Made by a program: the position numbers and the translations under genes. From positions 10,780,501 through 10,844,500 of the forward strand of contig CM060887.1 of assembly GCA_030762935.1 (NCBI GenBank): a DNA stretch of 64,000 nt. Direction: 5' to 3'. This document shows positions 1 through 10,617 of the stretch, piece after piece. Every line of letters begins with the position of its first letter. The first letter of the stretch is position 1. A model generated the notes under the pieces. The model was not told the DNA's origin. It saw nothing but the letters and a program-made list of their open reading frames with translations, and searched no databases. The DNA comes from Hymenopus coronatus (Eukaryota > Arthropoda > Insecta > Mantodea > Hymenopodidae).

Positions 1-212
1 TCTTTAACTGCTGTGGTCCTCAGCGTCCCATTCTATATTGGACGTGAAAGACTACGGCACGGGATCAACGAATTTAGTTCTCGTCCGAAGGAAGCCATGG
101 TAATGATGTTTACGCCCGAAGAAATCTATTATCCTCTGCTGAGTTTGAGCCGTCATTTTAGGTATATGGTAGCCATTACACACGGAGGACGACCAAACGA
201 GATAAGCATTAA
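1..212 (-). repeat. SINE family S1, tail and decayed tRNA-like head (partial)
   Basis: The same sequence recurs at 35961-36238 and 62344-62524 (shared blocks around AGCGTCCCA, GTGAAAGACTAC and GGGACCAACG). In those better copies the right end is a tRNA-like head read on the minus strand. Here the head is badly decayed and the central part is deleted. The 73-codon open frame across it is accidental. The repeat is cut by the window edge. Confidence 0.6.
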
Positions 213-448
213 CACAACTAATCTTATTACTTAGTTTTTTTATAAGCAGAAGGGAAATATGAGATTACACTAGGCTAAAGTGACAGTCAAGCGTTTTAAA
301 AGCTGATCGATTTGTGAACAATTCATGTTCGCTTTGCATTTCCAGAAAAACAAAACAACGAATATCTCGCAAACGGGCAACTCTGCAACAAAAATGTTTA
401 CGATATAAATTATGTGTTGTAACAGGATCTACAGTTTTTGTTTAGCAA

Positions 449-1296
449 GTTTTTACTTTCTCTACACGCACTATGTACATAGTGTAAACAGAAAGTATTG
501 CACTCCACCAAACAATTCGATACCGCGATTTCACCGGAAATATATGTTTTAGGGTCCCCTGTATCGAATAAAAGTATTTTCAGAAAAAGGTCCGTGTGTG
601 TCCGTGTGTCTGTGAACACGATAACTCAAAAACGAAAACTCGGTAAAGTACCAAACTTGGTATTTAAGTTTAGTATCTTCCAGGGATGCGACACGAAGAT
701 TTTGAGAAAAGTCCCCCCACCCCAAACTACCCTTTACGTGGAATTTTTTTTCGAAAATTTTGATTTTGATTAAAATACCGTATATTAAAGATATTTACCT
801 GACAAATAAAATATATATTTTGAATTTTTTGGGAACAACCTCTAAATACTACTTTATTCTTAGTGAATTTTACGGAATTTCACATAAGTGCTAAACCGTA
901 AGAGAGAGACAAAAACTTACCACACAAAAAATGTAAAGCACATTAAAACACACAATTTATGTTGTATACATTTGGTTCGTGGAGTTCATTGTTTTTGAGA
1001 TATTCCCTGTTTTTGGTTTAAACTATAAAAACTTATTTTTTCCTCATACAGGACTTTCTGAACTCGTGTCCATACAAACAAAGGAACATCCGTCACATAG
1101 CAACCAGCTTTTGACTTCACTTTAACCTATGGTACTCCCTTATTTCGCTTCTACTTACAAGGAAGCAAGTAATAAGACAATTTCTGCTAATTTTTCCTCG
1201 ATTAGCAGGAAGTAAGTAGAAGCATAAGCTTTTTAGCAATAATTTATTGCAGAGATATAGAGAAAGTCATGTGAATAGAACACATCATATTTTTTT
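449..1296 (+). mobile_element. H element, near full-length plus copy nested in a minus copy
   Basis: Begins TTTTTACTTTCTCTACACGC, with the ACTATGTACATAGT palindrome. It continues through the TCCGTGTGTG tract, the GGGATGCGACACGAAG block and the CCGTAAGAGA block, and ends GAGAAAGTCATGTGAATAGA, ACACATCA, then T-run. About 850 bp. The surrounding minus copy is interrupted within its own T-run. Short frames inside (for example 498-773) reflect low stop density and are not genes. Confidence 0.8.
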
Positions 1297-1557
1297 GTTT
1301 ATCCCTTACGGTTTGCCAGTAATACAACATTTCAGCAAAATTGATCCAGATTAATCAGGCCTTGAGAAGCTATTCCAAGTAAGTTGAAGGTATACATTGT
1401 ATTTGCCATGTATGTAAGAGATTTTCATCCCGATCGTCAGAGCCATTTTGAGAAAAACATTTTCAAAATTTCTGCAGTAGTTTAAGGTGAGGGTATTTTC
1501 TTGAAAATCTGCATGTTGCATCGTTGGAAGATACTAAGCACAAAATGACAATTGGTT

Positions 1558-1984
1558 TAATCATTTTTTTCACACAAGCCGTCTATAGCACAGGAGTTAA
1601 GAGTCAGACTGAAAAATCCAATTCCATAGCCGGGATTTGAACCACGGATCTTCCGGTCTGTAGCCAGTTGCTCTACCACTCGGTTACCATGGCAACATGC
1701 TGGCATAGCACTGAATTCCTGAAATGTTTCCCGGTAAACCACAAGGTGATCTCAAATTATTTTGAGTTGACAACCCCAATGGCGACTTACAATGTTGTAA
1801 GTACTTTAAGTCCCAGGATTCATAGTATAGCCAACTATTATGGTCAACATGTGACAATTAAGAACTTCAATGCTATGCCGGCATTTTTCCATTATAGCTC
1901 AGTGGTAGAGCAACCGGCTAGAGACCGGGAGATCCGTGGTTTCAAATCTCGGCTACAGTATTGAATTTTTCAGTCTTGAGTCTA
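1558..1984. mobile_element. Fold-back tRNA-derived element, divergent tRNA-like heads
   Basis: The left part carries a tRNA-like sequence on the minus strand (B-box complement GGGATTTGAACC near 1631-1642, A-box complement near 1671). The right part carries a related one on the plus strand (TAGCTCAGTGGTAGAGC near 1896, CCGTGGTTTCAAATCTC near 1933). Between them is a shared core (CCCCAATGGCGACTTACAA). Flanks look like an imperfect duplication of the host H sequence (ACAATTGGT left, ACAAGATTGGT right). The same architecture recurs at 25365-26087. Confidence 0.6.
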
Positions 1985-2171
1985 CCTATCCAACAAAATA
2001 ACAAGATTGGTATTTAACGGTCTTTTCGTTTTTTGAGCTATGTTAACCACAGACACGCAAACACGGATCTTTTTCTAAAAATACTTATTTTAACTCTGGA
2101 AACCTAAAAATATATATATTTCCGGCGAAATCTTGACATCGAATTGTATATACATATGGGCTAGAGGAAGT

Positions 2172-2262
2172 AAAAGTCCATTGCCCTCTTCCGGGTTTGA
2201 ACCCGTGACCTTGGGAGTTAGATATTACTGTTACCGCAAGACCGCGGAGGACAACTGCCAAA
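2172..2262 (-). repeat. SINE S1, tRNA-like head only
   Basis: Minus strand reads as a tRNA-like unit: CCTCCGCGGTCTTGCGGTAA, a middle part, then CACGGGTTCAAACCCGG (B box with a paired T-stem) and a 3' acceptor-like end. It directly abuts the H-end of the minus H copy. It matches the head of the S1 copy at 62344-62524. It is probably not a functional tRNA, given its SINE relatives. Confidence 0.55.
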
Positions 2263-2884
2263 TAGCGCGAGCTTTATTTAATGAATTGCACCTCAGGCTC
2301 CGATACACGGATCAAACCCATATGTAGTGGACGGAATGTTCATTTAAATTAATTTGAAACGATAAAACAGTATTGTAAATAGACATTATTAATCTGAGTT
2401 ATAATGAAGCTTGTATTTAACAAGTGCGTTTTGTTTTCTGCGCATCAAGAGCTAATTAATTAAACAGCAGTTACTGGATAGGGCAGTTTCTGTTGCCAGG
2501 TAAACAGCCTATGATATCGTAGCTGGGTATGTGGTTGCGAAGCAGAACTTAACCACAGGAAATGCGGGAAATGCGAAACTCGGCAACCTTGTAGTGTCAG
2601 GGAAACGATGTAGAAAACGTGATTTAATTAGGGATTCTTTCCTTTGTAGTAAGTATGCTAAACATGACTCAAAAACTAAAAGTTGCAACACCTAACTCGG
2701 TATTTAAACTGAGTATTGACCAGGTTGTGAATTGTCCTAAGAGATGAAAACAGGAGTTGTGTTTGATAAGACAATTAGCGAAATAGACTATTAATAATTT
2801 ATAATATACAGGAAGGGAGATTTTATCACTGTAATACTTACATTACTTCTCAAATGGTAGATGACGCATTCGACCATGTTTATT
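2263..2884. other. No recognised feature
   Basis: About 620 bp of AT-rich sequence. A short piece near 2690-2720 (CTCGGTATTTAAACTGAG) looks like a decayed H-element centre, but I cannot align it over any useful length. The 60-codon minus frame at 2509-2691 has no recognisable similarity. Confidence 0.4.
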
Positions 2885-3715
2885 TACCGAAAGTTTTACA
2901 ATGCACCCAAAAATTCGATATCGAGATTTCACCGGAAACACGTGTTTTGGGTACCCCTGAAACCAAAGAAAGCATTTTTGGAAAAAGATCCGCGTGTCCC
3001 CGAGTGAGTCTGTGGACAGCATAGCTCCAAAACGGAAAGTCGGTAAAATACCGAACTTGGTACTTTAAGTCCAGTATCTTCAAGGGATACGACACGAAGA
3101 ATTTGAGGAAAATAAAACCCATCCCAAACTACCCTTCACATGGAAAAAATTTCGAAAAGTTTGATTTTCTCAAAAATGGCTCTAACCATTTTGATTAAAA
3201 TCTCTTATATGTAAGATATTTACATGCCAAATAAAATGTATATCTCGAAATTTCTGGGAATAGCCTCTAAAGACCTCTTTATTCTGGACGATTTTTAATG
3301 AATTTTGCATAACTGGTAAACTATAAATATAGACAAAAACTTTCTGCATAAAGATGTAGAACACGATAAAACACACAATTTATGTCATATACGTTTTTTT
3401 CGTTGAACTGACCATTTCTGAGATATTTCTTATTTGTTTCAGATGTAAAATAATCTTTTTTCACGCGGAAAGTTGTAAACTCCCGTCCCTTCATAGAAAC
3501 GAATTTCATCCACATGGCAAACAACTTTTAAAAGATTTGACTATCGTTTTAGCCTAGTGTATTCCCTTATTTACTTTCTACTTACAAGGAAGCAAGTAAT
3601 TAAGACAATTTCTGCTGATGTTTATCTGGATTATCATAAACTAGATAGAGCATATGCTTTTTTCATATAATTTGTTACAGCGATGTAGGGAAACTCATGT
3701 GAATGGAACACAATA
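2885..3715 (+). mobile_element. H element, plus copy lacking the H-end hairpin
   Basis: Starts within the ACAATGCACCCAAAAATTCG block, so the first 45 bp with the hairpin are absent. The rest is colinear to the C-end CTCATGTGAATGGAACACAA at about 3695-3715. It keeps the CGTGTCCCCGAGTG tract, the ATACGACACGAAGA block and CCGTCCCTTCATAGAAACG. Confidence 0.7.
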
Positions 3716-3747
3716 TACATTATAAACTGGAAAAAAGTAAATAAACA

Positions 3748-3925
3748 TTGTAACTGAATTAATTGAAAATACAATTGTGGAACTGACAGTTATTAAAAGT
3801 GAAGGTTGGTTGGCTGGATTGTCACCTTGTTACCAATAACCAAGACACGGGATTAAACAAACGGACGTCAGGTGCGACAGGATTTCAAGAAATGAACATC
3901 AGCTGCGATAAGAAGTTTCGACAGT
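3748..3925 (+). repeat. Dispersed repeat R3, copy 1
   Basis: AAACATTGTAACTGAATTAA, GAACTGACAGTTATTAAAAG and AGGTTGGTTGGCTGGATTGT recur in order at 7068-7240. This copy holds about 40 bp of middle sequence (ACCAATAACCAAGACACGGG and following) not in the other. Origin unknown; the middle is faintly tRNA-like but I would not call it a SINE. Confidence 0.55.
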
Positions 3926-4970
3926 ATCAGTCCAATTTTGGTATTTAACAGACTTTTCGTTATTGAACTATTCTGTCCACAGGCATAGAAACGGATCTTT
4001 TTCTAAAAATGTTACTTTCTCTAGCCCCATATGTACAATGTACATAGCGACAGAGAAGGTATTGTAATGTACCAAAAAATTCGATACCGAGATTTCACCG
4101 GAAATATATGTTTTGGTGTCCCCTGAGTCGGAATTTTTTTTTAAAAAAAAAAGGTCCGTGTGTGTGTGTGTGTGTGTCTGGACAGCATAGCCCCAAAACA
4201 AAAATACCGTTTAATACCAAGCTTGGTATTTAGGTTTAGTATCTTCCAAGGATTCGACACGAGGATTTTCAAAAAAAAAATCCCCCCACAACAAATTAAC
4301 TCTTTACATGGTAAAAATTTCGAAAATTTTGATTTTCTTAAAAATGGCTCTAACATTTTGATTAAATTCCGTAATATTAAAGCTATTTATGTCCGAAATA
4401 AAATGTATATCTCTAATTTTTTGGGAATAGCCTCTGAAGGCACCTTTAATCTGGATGAATTTTGCTGAATTTTGCTTAACTGCTAAACCGTAAGAGATAG
4501 AAAAAAACGCACGACACAAAAAATGTACCTCATGACAAAACACACAATGTTTGTCCTTTACGTTTTTGTTGTGGAGGTAACCGTTTTCGAGATATTCCTT
4601 GTTATTGGTTTCAATTGTGAAGTACTTAAATTTTTCTCACACAGGAAGTGCCTGTTTTTCTTTTGTTCTACTTCTGGCCAAGCACAGAATATATTTGCAA
4701 TGAAAATCGCATAACGATAGCTTTTAAAACATTTGACAATCACTTTAGCGTAGTGCAGTCCCTTATTCCCTTCTACTTATAAGGAACTAAGTAATAACAT
4801 TTGCTAATATTTATCTCGATTAGCATTGTGTACAAAGAAGAATAATCTTTTGTAGGAGTTTTGTAGAGCAGCTAGAGAAAGTCATGTGAGCGTAGCACAT
4901 CTCGGTATCGATTTTTTGGGTATCTATTTACTATATACATTGTACATACGTGCTCTAGAAAGTAAAATTA
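3926..4970 (-). mobile_element. H element, minus remnant split by a plus copy
   Basis: Minus H sequence at about 3940-4011 (TTTGGTATTTAACAGACTTT through GGATCTTTTTCTAAAAATG) resumes at about 4902-4966 (TCGGTATCGATTTTTTGGG through CTCTAGAAAGTAAAA, a decayed H-end). The gap is the plus copy at 4012-4901. About 60 bp of the host element around the junction is missing. Confidence 0.55.
4012..4901 (+). mobile_element. H element, subfamily B, plus copy
   Basis: The H-end is the variant ACTTTCTCTAGCCCCATATG with the inner palindrome ATGTACAATGTACAT. The C-end is the variant CATGTGAGCGTAGCACATC. The GT tract is expanded (about 4153-4177). The same pairing of H-end and C-end variants is seen at 44945-45796, 48590-49478 and 60735-61648, which defines a subfamily. 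Confidence 0.75.
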
Positions 4971-5774
4971 ATGAAAGATAGAATTTTGAAACATGCCAAA
5001 AATATCACTATCATAATGTATAAATTTTATTAAGATATTTAACATACTGTAAATGTTCGAAATTTCACGGTCTTCTGGAATGGAGGGACTTAAAATAAAG
5101 CATATAAAATGCACCGTTATAGCAATTACTGATTGCATTTACTCTTCGGTAAAATTCGCATTTTATCTTGATATGATGCTTTTGTCGTTCTAAATCACAT
5201 ACTGTCCCTTTACCTATAGGGCCTTGGCAACCGACTAATTGTTTTTGCAGATAAAACTTGTCCAAATTGTTCAGTTCGCATTCAAACGGTCAGTATTTTT
5301 CTGCAAATGAATACCAAACCTGGCTTTATGTTTTTAATTGCTAACATTCATTTCAAAAAGACTAATTGCTTTTCAAAATGAATCATCGTCCGCTGTTTTC
5401 AATGCCATTTTCCATAGCAACCTACAGGGCTATTAACTTCATCAAACGTTGATTTAATTTATTCTGGGCTTTCAAATTTCCTGAGGCAAATAAACTTGGG
5501 TGTTCTTTTTGTAGCGTGTTCCCCACTCGCTTCATTAGTTTTCATGTTTTCGTTTCTATCGCTATTCAAGCTCACACTTTTATTTATTACAATTATTTAT
5601 TTCAGAATGTGTTGTTTTCGTGTTTGATATTCATTCATTTCCCTCAATAACGTTGATAAACATTAACAGCAAGCTTATCGTCAAAACATTATTTTTTGAA
5701 ATTGTGCTTGCATCTACATATTGCCAACCAAAACTGCTACATACAATCATTCTGTAATAAAATAATAATAAAAA
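4971..5774. other. No recognised repeat; AT-rich
   Basis: About 800 bp without H or SINE sequence that I can see. The longest frame (66 codons, minus, 5065-5265) shows no known motif. It ends in an A-rich stretch (5756-5780) where the next H copy begins. Confidence 0.4.
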
Positions 5775-6806
5775 AAAATTAATGTGTTACATTCACATGA
5801 CCTTCTATACATTTTCACAGCAAATTATTGTTAAAAAGCTTAGGCTTCTATTTACCTCACTCTAATCGAGAAAATATTAGCAGAAATATTCTTATTACCT
5901 GCTTGCATTTAAGTATACGGGACCTAAGAGAGTACCATAGGTTAAATTGATACTTGCTCTTATACAGGGGTTGGCAAATTCCTGTATAACAAAAATAAGT
6001 TTTCAAAGCTGGGAAAAAAAAAAAAAACAAAAAAAAAACGAATATATGAAAAGCGATCAATTCGACGAAAAAAATGTATACGACACAAATTGTGTGTTTT
6101 ATCCTGATCTACATTTTTTGTGTAGTAAGTTTTTGTCTATCTCATACGATTTTCGAGTTATGCAAAATTCCGTAAAATTGATCTACAATAAAGTAGCCTT
6201 TAGTAGCCTTTCAAAGAAAATCCACCACCCCAAAATACCCTTTACATGGAACTTTTTTCGAAAATGTTGATTTTCTTAAAAATGGCTCTAACGATTTTGA
6301 TTAAAATATTGTATATTAAAGATATTTACCTGACAAATAAAATGTATGTTTTGAATTTTCTGGGAATAGCCTCTGAAGACTACTTTATTCTGGGTCAATT
6401 TTACGGAATTTTGCATAACTACTAAACCGTAAGAGATGGATAAAAATTTACCGCACAACAAATGTAGAGCACCTTAAAACACAATTTGTGTGATATACAT
6501 TTTTTTCGTGGAGTTGATTGTTTTTGAGATATTCCTTGTTTTTGGTTTCAGCTAAAAAAACATATACTTTTCTCATACAGGACTTTCTGAACTCGTATCC
6601 ATACAAACAAAGAAACTTCAGTCACATAGCAACCAGCTTTTGACTATCACTTTAACCTATGGTATTCCCTTATTTCGCTTCTACTAACAAGGAAGCAAGT
6701 AGTAAGACTATTTCTGCCAATTTTTGCTCATTTAGACGAAGTAAATAGAATGATGTGTTACAGTGATATAGAGAAAGTCATGTGAACGTAACACATCAGA
6801 ATTTTT
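5775..6806. mobile_element. Inverted H pair with two C-ends outward
   Basis: A minus H half (5775-6205; C-end ATGTGTTACATTCACATGAC) is followed directly by a plus H half (6206-6806; C-end GTCATGTGAACGTAACACAT). The switch occurs near 6205, between AGTAGCCTTTCAAAG and AAAATCCACCACCCC. The outer 600 bp or less of each arm can pair, and no H-end hairpin is present. A similar object with a different breakpoint is at 59098-60478. Confidence 0.7.
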
Positions 6807-7067
6807 TTTCCTCTCCTTTCTTCCTTCACTGCCTCCTGAATTAAGACATGGCCTACCGCGTCTACACCCAATATACGAATATTGATTGCAAGAATAGATA
6901 TAGGGAATCATAATTTTATATCAGCTTTTAATGACTAAAACATGAAATAGAAGCAAACGTTATTTTATTTGAGGTTAATGCACTCATCTTATACATAAGA
7001 AATACAAATAATGATTATTTTCACTGCTTTTTTTTTTTTAACTAAATGCATTATGAACTCGATAAAA

Positions 7068-7240
7068 CATTAAATAAACATTGTAACTGAATTAATTAAA
7101 AGTAAAATTGTGGAGCTGACAGTTATTAAAAGTGAAGGCTGGCTGACTGGATTTTCACCTTGTTACATATGAAGAATAGGTAGGACAAAATTTCAAAGAA
7201 ACTAACATCAGCTGCAATAAGATGTTTCGAAAAATATCGC
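7068..7240 (+). repeat. Dispersed repeat R3, copy 2
   Basis: Direct repeat of 3748-3925, sharing AACATTGTAACTGAATTAAT, GCTGACAGTTATTAAAAGTG and TTTCACCTTGTTAC, and later AACATCAGCTGC. It sits between unassigned sequence (6807-7067) and a degenerate H copy. Confidence 0.55.
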
Positions 7241-7324
7241 TTGAGTCAGATGACCGCGATTGGTTGAAATTGCATAATCTCGCAATTCCATTGGCGATTT
7301 AATAACAGAGCTGATTTGTCGTAT

Positions 7325-7940
7325 TATTTACCCCCTTATAAGTAGAAGGGAAATAAGAAAATACACTAGGATAAAGTGATACTCAAGGTTGTTGCTATGT
7401 GATTGAAATTCGTTTCTTTCCTTTGCCAGGATTTGTCAAATTCCCGTATGTGAACATTTAAGTATTATAAACTGAAACTAACAAGAAAAATCTCGGAAAT
7501 AGTCCCCGAAAAATATATAAATGACAAACTGTATGTTTTAACGAGGTCTACATTTTTTGGGTAGTAAGTTCTTTTTCTTTCACTTACGTTTATCACTTGT
7601 GAAAGTCATCAAAATGAAGTCTTCACAGGCTCTTACCAAAATATTCTAGATATACATTTAATTAGTCATATAAATATGTTTAATATACGGTCATTTAATC
7701 AAAATCGTTAGAGGTATTTTTGAGAGAAACAACTGCATTTTCGAAAAATGTTCCCTGTAAAGGAAAAAATCTTCCTGTCGCATCCTTTGAGGATACAGAG
7801 TTTAGTATACACACACTCAGCTACAGATGGTCTTTTGTTTTAAAGTGTGTGGTTCTAAAAACATGTATCCCCGTTGAAAATTTAATATCGAATTTTTGGG
7901 TGGAATACTTATCTATTTCCCCTATCTAGTATATACTTAG
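7325..7940 (-). mobile_element. H element, degenerate minus copy
   Basis: Recognisable blocks in order: CTTATAAGTAGAAGGGAAAT, GGTTGTTGCTATGTGATTGA, AATCGTTAGAGG, GTTCCCTGTAAAGG, TCGCATCCTTTGAGGATAC and CGAATTTTTGGGTGGAATAC. Both termini are lost and point changes are frequent, so this is among the oldest copies in the window. Confidence 0.55.
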
Positions 7941-7981
7941 CTAATCCTCGGCAAATAAAGTTACAGTGGGATACACATTTA

Positions 7982-9216
7982 AATCTTACTTTCTCTACAT
8001 GTACTATCTACATAGTGTAAACAGAAGGTATTACACTTCACCCAAAAATTCAATACCGAGATTTCACCCGAAATATATGTTTTAGGGTCTCATGTATAAA
8101 AAAACGCATTTTCAGAAAAAGGTCCGTGTGTATCCGTGTGTCTGTGAACATAACGCAAAAACGAAAAGTCGGTAAAATACCAAACTTGTAGGAAGATTTA
8201 GTATCTTCCAGGGATGCGACACGAAGATTTTGAGAAGAATCACCTCAAACTGCGCTTTACAAGGGACTTTTTTCGAAAATTTTGATTTTCTCAAAAATAG
8301 CTGCAACGATTTTGATTAAAATTTCATAGTACATTAAAGATATTTACCTGACAAATAAAACGTATATCTTGAATTTTCTGTGAAAGGCCTCTGAAGATTA
8401 CTTTATTCTGGATGAATTTTACGGAATTTTGCATAACTGCTAAATCGTAAGAGATGGACAAAAGTTTACCACACAAAACATGCAGAGCGCGACTAAACCA
8501 CAATTTATGTTATATACATTTTTTAGTGGTTTTTGTATGGTGACATTTTGTCCATCTCTTACGGTTTAGCATATCTTTGATATACGATATTTTAACCAAA
8601 ATCGTTATAGCCATTTTTGAAAAAAAACAAAATTTTCGAAAAAAGTTTCATGTAAAGTGTAGTTTGGGGTGAGGGGATTTTTCTCAAAATCTTCGTGTCG
8701 CATCCCTGGAAGATACTAAACTTAGATATCAAGTATGGTATATTACCAACCTTTCGTTTTTCAGTTATTGTGTTCACAGACACACGGACACACACACACA
8801 TACATACACACGGACCTTTTTATGAAAATGTTTTTTTTGTTTGTTTTGTTTTTATTGGATACAGCGGACCCTATAACATATATTTTCGCTGAAATCTCTT
8901 CCGGTATCGAATTTTTCGGTGCAGTGCAATACTTGCTCTATACACTATGTACATAGTAGGTATAGAGATAGTAAAAACATACTTTTCTCATATAGGAATT
9001 TGTCAACTCCTGTCCATACAAACAAAGGAACTTCAGTCACATAGCAACCAGCTTTTGGCTTTCACTTTAACCTATAGTACTCCCTTATTTCGCTTCTACT
9101 TACAAGGAAGCAAGTAATAAGACTATTTCTGCTATTTTTTTCTTGTTTAGCATGAAGTAAATAAAAGCATGTAATTTTTAACAATAATTTGTTACAGAGA
9201 TGTGGAACATAGTAGA
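7982..9216 (+). mobile_element. H element, plus copy interrupted by a minus H fragment
   Basis: Plus sequence runs from an H-end (CTTACTTTCTCTACATGTAC, about 7982) to 8535 (TATATACATTTTTTAGTGG). It resumes at about 8976 (ATACTTTTCTCATATAGGAA) and fades out near 9216. The gap holds a 5'-shortened minus copy. Part of the plus copy around the join was lost. Confidence 0.6.
8536..8975 (-). mobile_element. H element, truncated minus copy with intact H-end
   Basis: Runs from CCATCTCTTACGGTTTAGCA to the H-end CTATGTACATAGTAGGTATA, GAGATAGTAAAAA. It contains the AC-rich tract at about 8787-8815. The C-end half is absent. With the preceding plus segment it makes a structure with two H-ends facing outward. 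Confidence 0.6.
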
Positions 9217-9504
9217 TTTTCCCCCCTTAAAGTTCATGTTACTAGAGTATATCTTGGTGGGAGACGGAGTCGTGTTGGACCTGTTACTTGCTAACGGGTT
9301 TAATTAAACCTTTGAGGCTAATTGCAGTGGCGCAGCATATCGGCACTAGCTCGGACTGCAATTAACTTTTATCAACTGATACATATACATTATTGAGGCT
9401 ATGTTATTACGCAGTAGATTGCTGTCGTGAATAAATAATGCTCTCTGTGTGTGCGCCCCTTCTTCCCGAACTAAATAATCTTCTTTGCTTTCATTAAAAA
9501 AAAA

Positions 9505-9690
9505 AAGGGGAAAAAAACGATGCTTCGCAAATACAATGGTGGTCATTAAGAGCATGCGTGGTGTACAGCAAGGGCCATTAAAACATCCCACCATATGATT
9601 AGCACCTTATTCCTAAACATCTTCTTCACGTCTATTTAGCCTTTATTTTGTTTAACCTGCAATGAAATATTATACTACTTAATTACTCTC
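9505..9690 (+). repeat. Duplicated segment D, copy 1
   Basis: Homologous to 12140-12325: AAAAAACGATG, GGTCATTAAGAGCAT, TATGATTAGCAC, then CACGTCTATTTAG and TTTATTTTGTTTAACCT. In both places a degenerate H-end hairpin and then a minus H copy follow, so the duplicated unit may be larger than the D segment (about 1.1 kb). Confidence 0.6.
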
Positions 9691-9744
9691 TCTAACCCCT
9701 ATGTATAATACACATAGTGGATACAGAAGGTATTGTATTCCAAA

Positions 9745-10613
9745 CAAAAAATCTGATGTTCCATTCACATGATTTTCTATATCCCTGCAACATATTATTC
9801 TTAAAAAGCTTATACTTCTATTTACTTTATGCTAATCAGAAAAAAATTAGCAGAAATAGTCTTATTATTTGCTTCCTTGTAAGTAGAAGCCAAATAAGGG
9901 ACTACCATAGGTTAAAGTGTTAGTCAAAAGCTGGTTGCTATGTCAATGAAGTTCCTTTGTTTATATGGATCGGAGTTGACAAGTTCCTGCATGAGAAAAA
10001 TATGTTTTTCATAGCAGAAACCAAAAATAAGTAATGTCTCAAAAACGACGAACTCCACGAAAAAAAGTATATAACATAAATTGTGTGTTTTAACGTGCTC
10101 TACATTTTTTGTGTGGTAAGTTTTTGACCATCTCTTATGGTTTAACAGTTATTTAAAATTCCGTAAAATTCATCCAGAATAAACTACTCCTCAGAAGCTA
10201 TTCCTAGAAAATTCAAAATATACATTTTATTTGTCAGGTAAATATTTTGAATATACGATATTTTAATCAAAATCGTTAGAGCCATTTTTGAGAAAATCAA
10301 AATTTTCGAAAAAAAGTTCCATGTAAAGCGTAGTTGGGGATGGGGGATTTTTCTCAAAATCTTCGTGTCGCATTCCTGGAAGATACTAAACTTAAATACC
10401 AAGTTTGATATTTTACCGACTTTTCGCTTTTTAGTTATCGTGTCACAGACACACGGACACACTGACACACGGACCTTTTTGTGAAAATGCTTTTTTCGAA
10501 TATTGAGGACCCTAAAACATATATTTCCGGTGATATCTCGGTATCGAATTTTTTGGTGGAGTGTAATACCTTCTCTATACACTATGTACATAGTGCGTAT
10601 AGAGAAAGTAAAA
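9745..10613 (-). mobile_element. H element, full-length minus copy
   Basis: C-end AAAAAATCTGATGTTCCATT, CACATGATTTTC at left; H-end CACTATGTACATAGTGCGTA, TAGAGAAAGTAAAAAA at right. All internal blocks are colinear. A 135-codon minus frame (10184-10591) crosses it. The same frame is open in other copies, but it has no recognisable domain and the other frame is often open too. Confidence 0.8.
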
Positions 10614-10617
10614 AATC

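Larger units (their letters stand above)
236..2171 (-). mobile_element. H element, minus copy, split by two insertions
   Basis: Minus-orientation H sequence is present in three pieces: 236-448, 1297-1557 and about 1985-2171. The first gap is filled by a complete plus H copy and the second by a fold-back tRNA-derived element. The pieces join in the right order: CAAGTTTTT at the left edge resumes as GTTTATCCCTTACGG, matching the uninterrupted GTTTTTGTCTATCTCTTACG of other copies. The H-end hairpin survives in subfamily-B form (CATATGGGCTAGAGGAAGTA). The C-end is missing. Confidence 0.7.
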
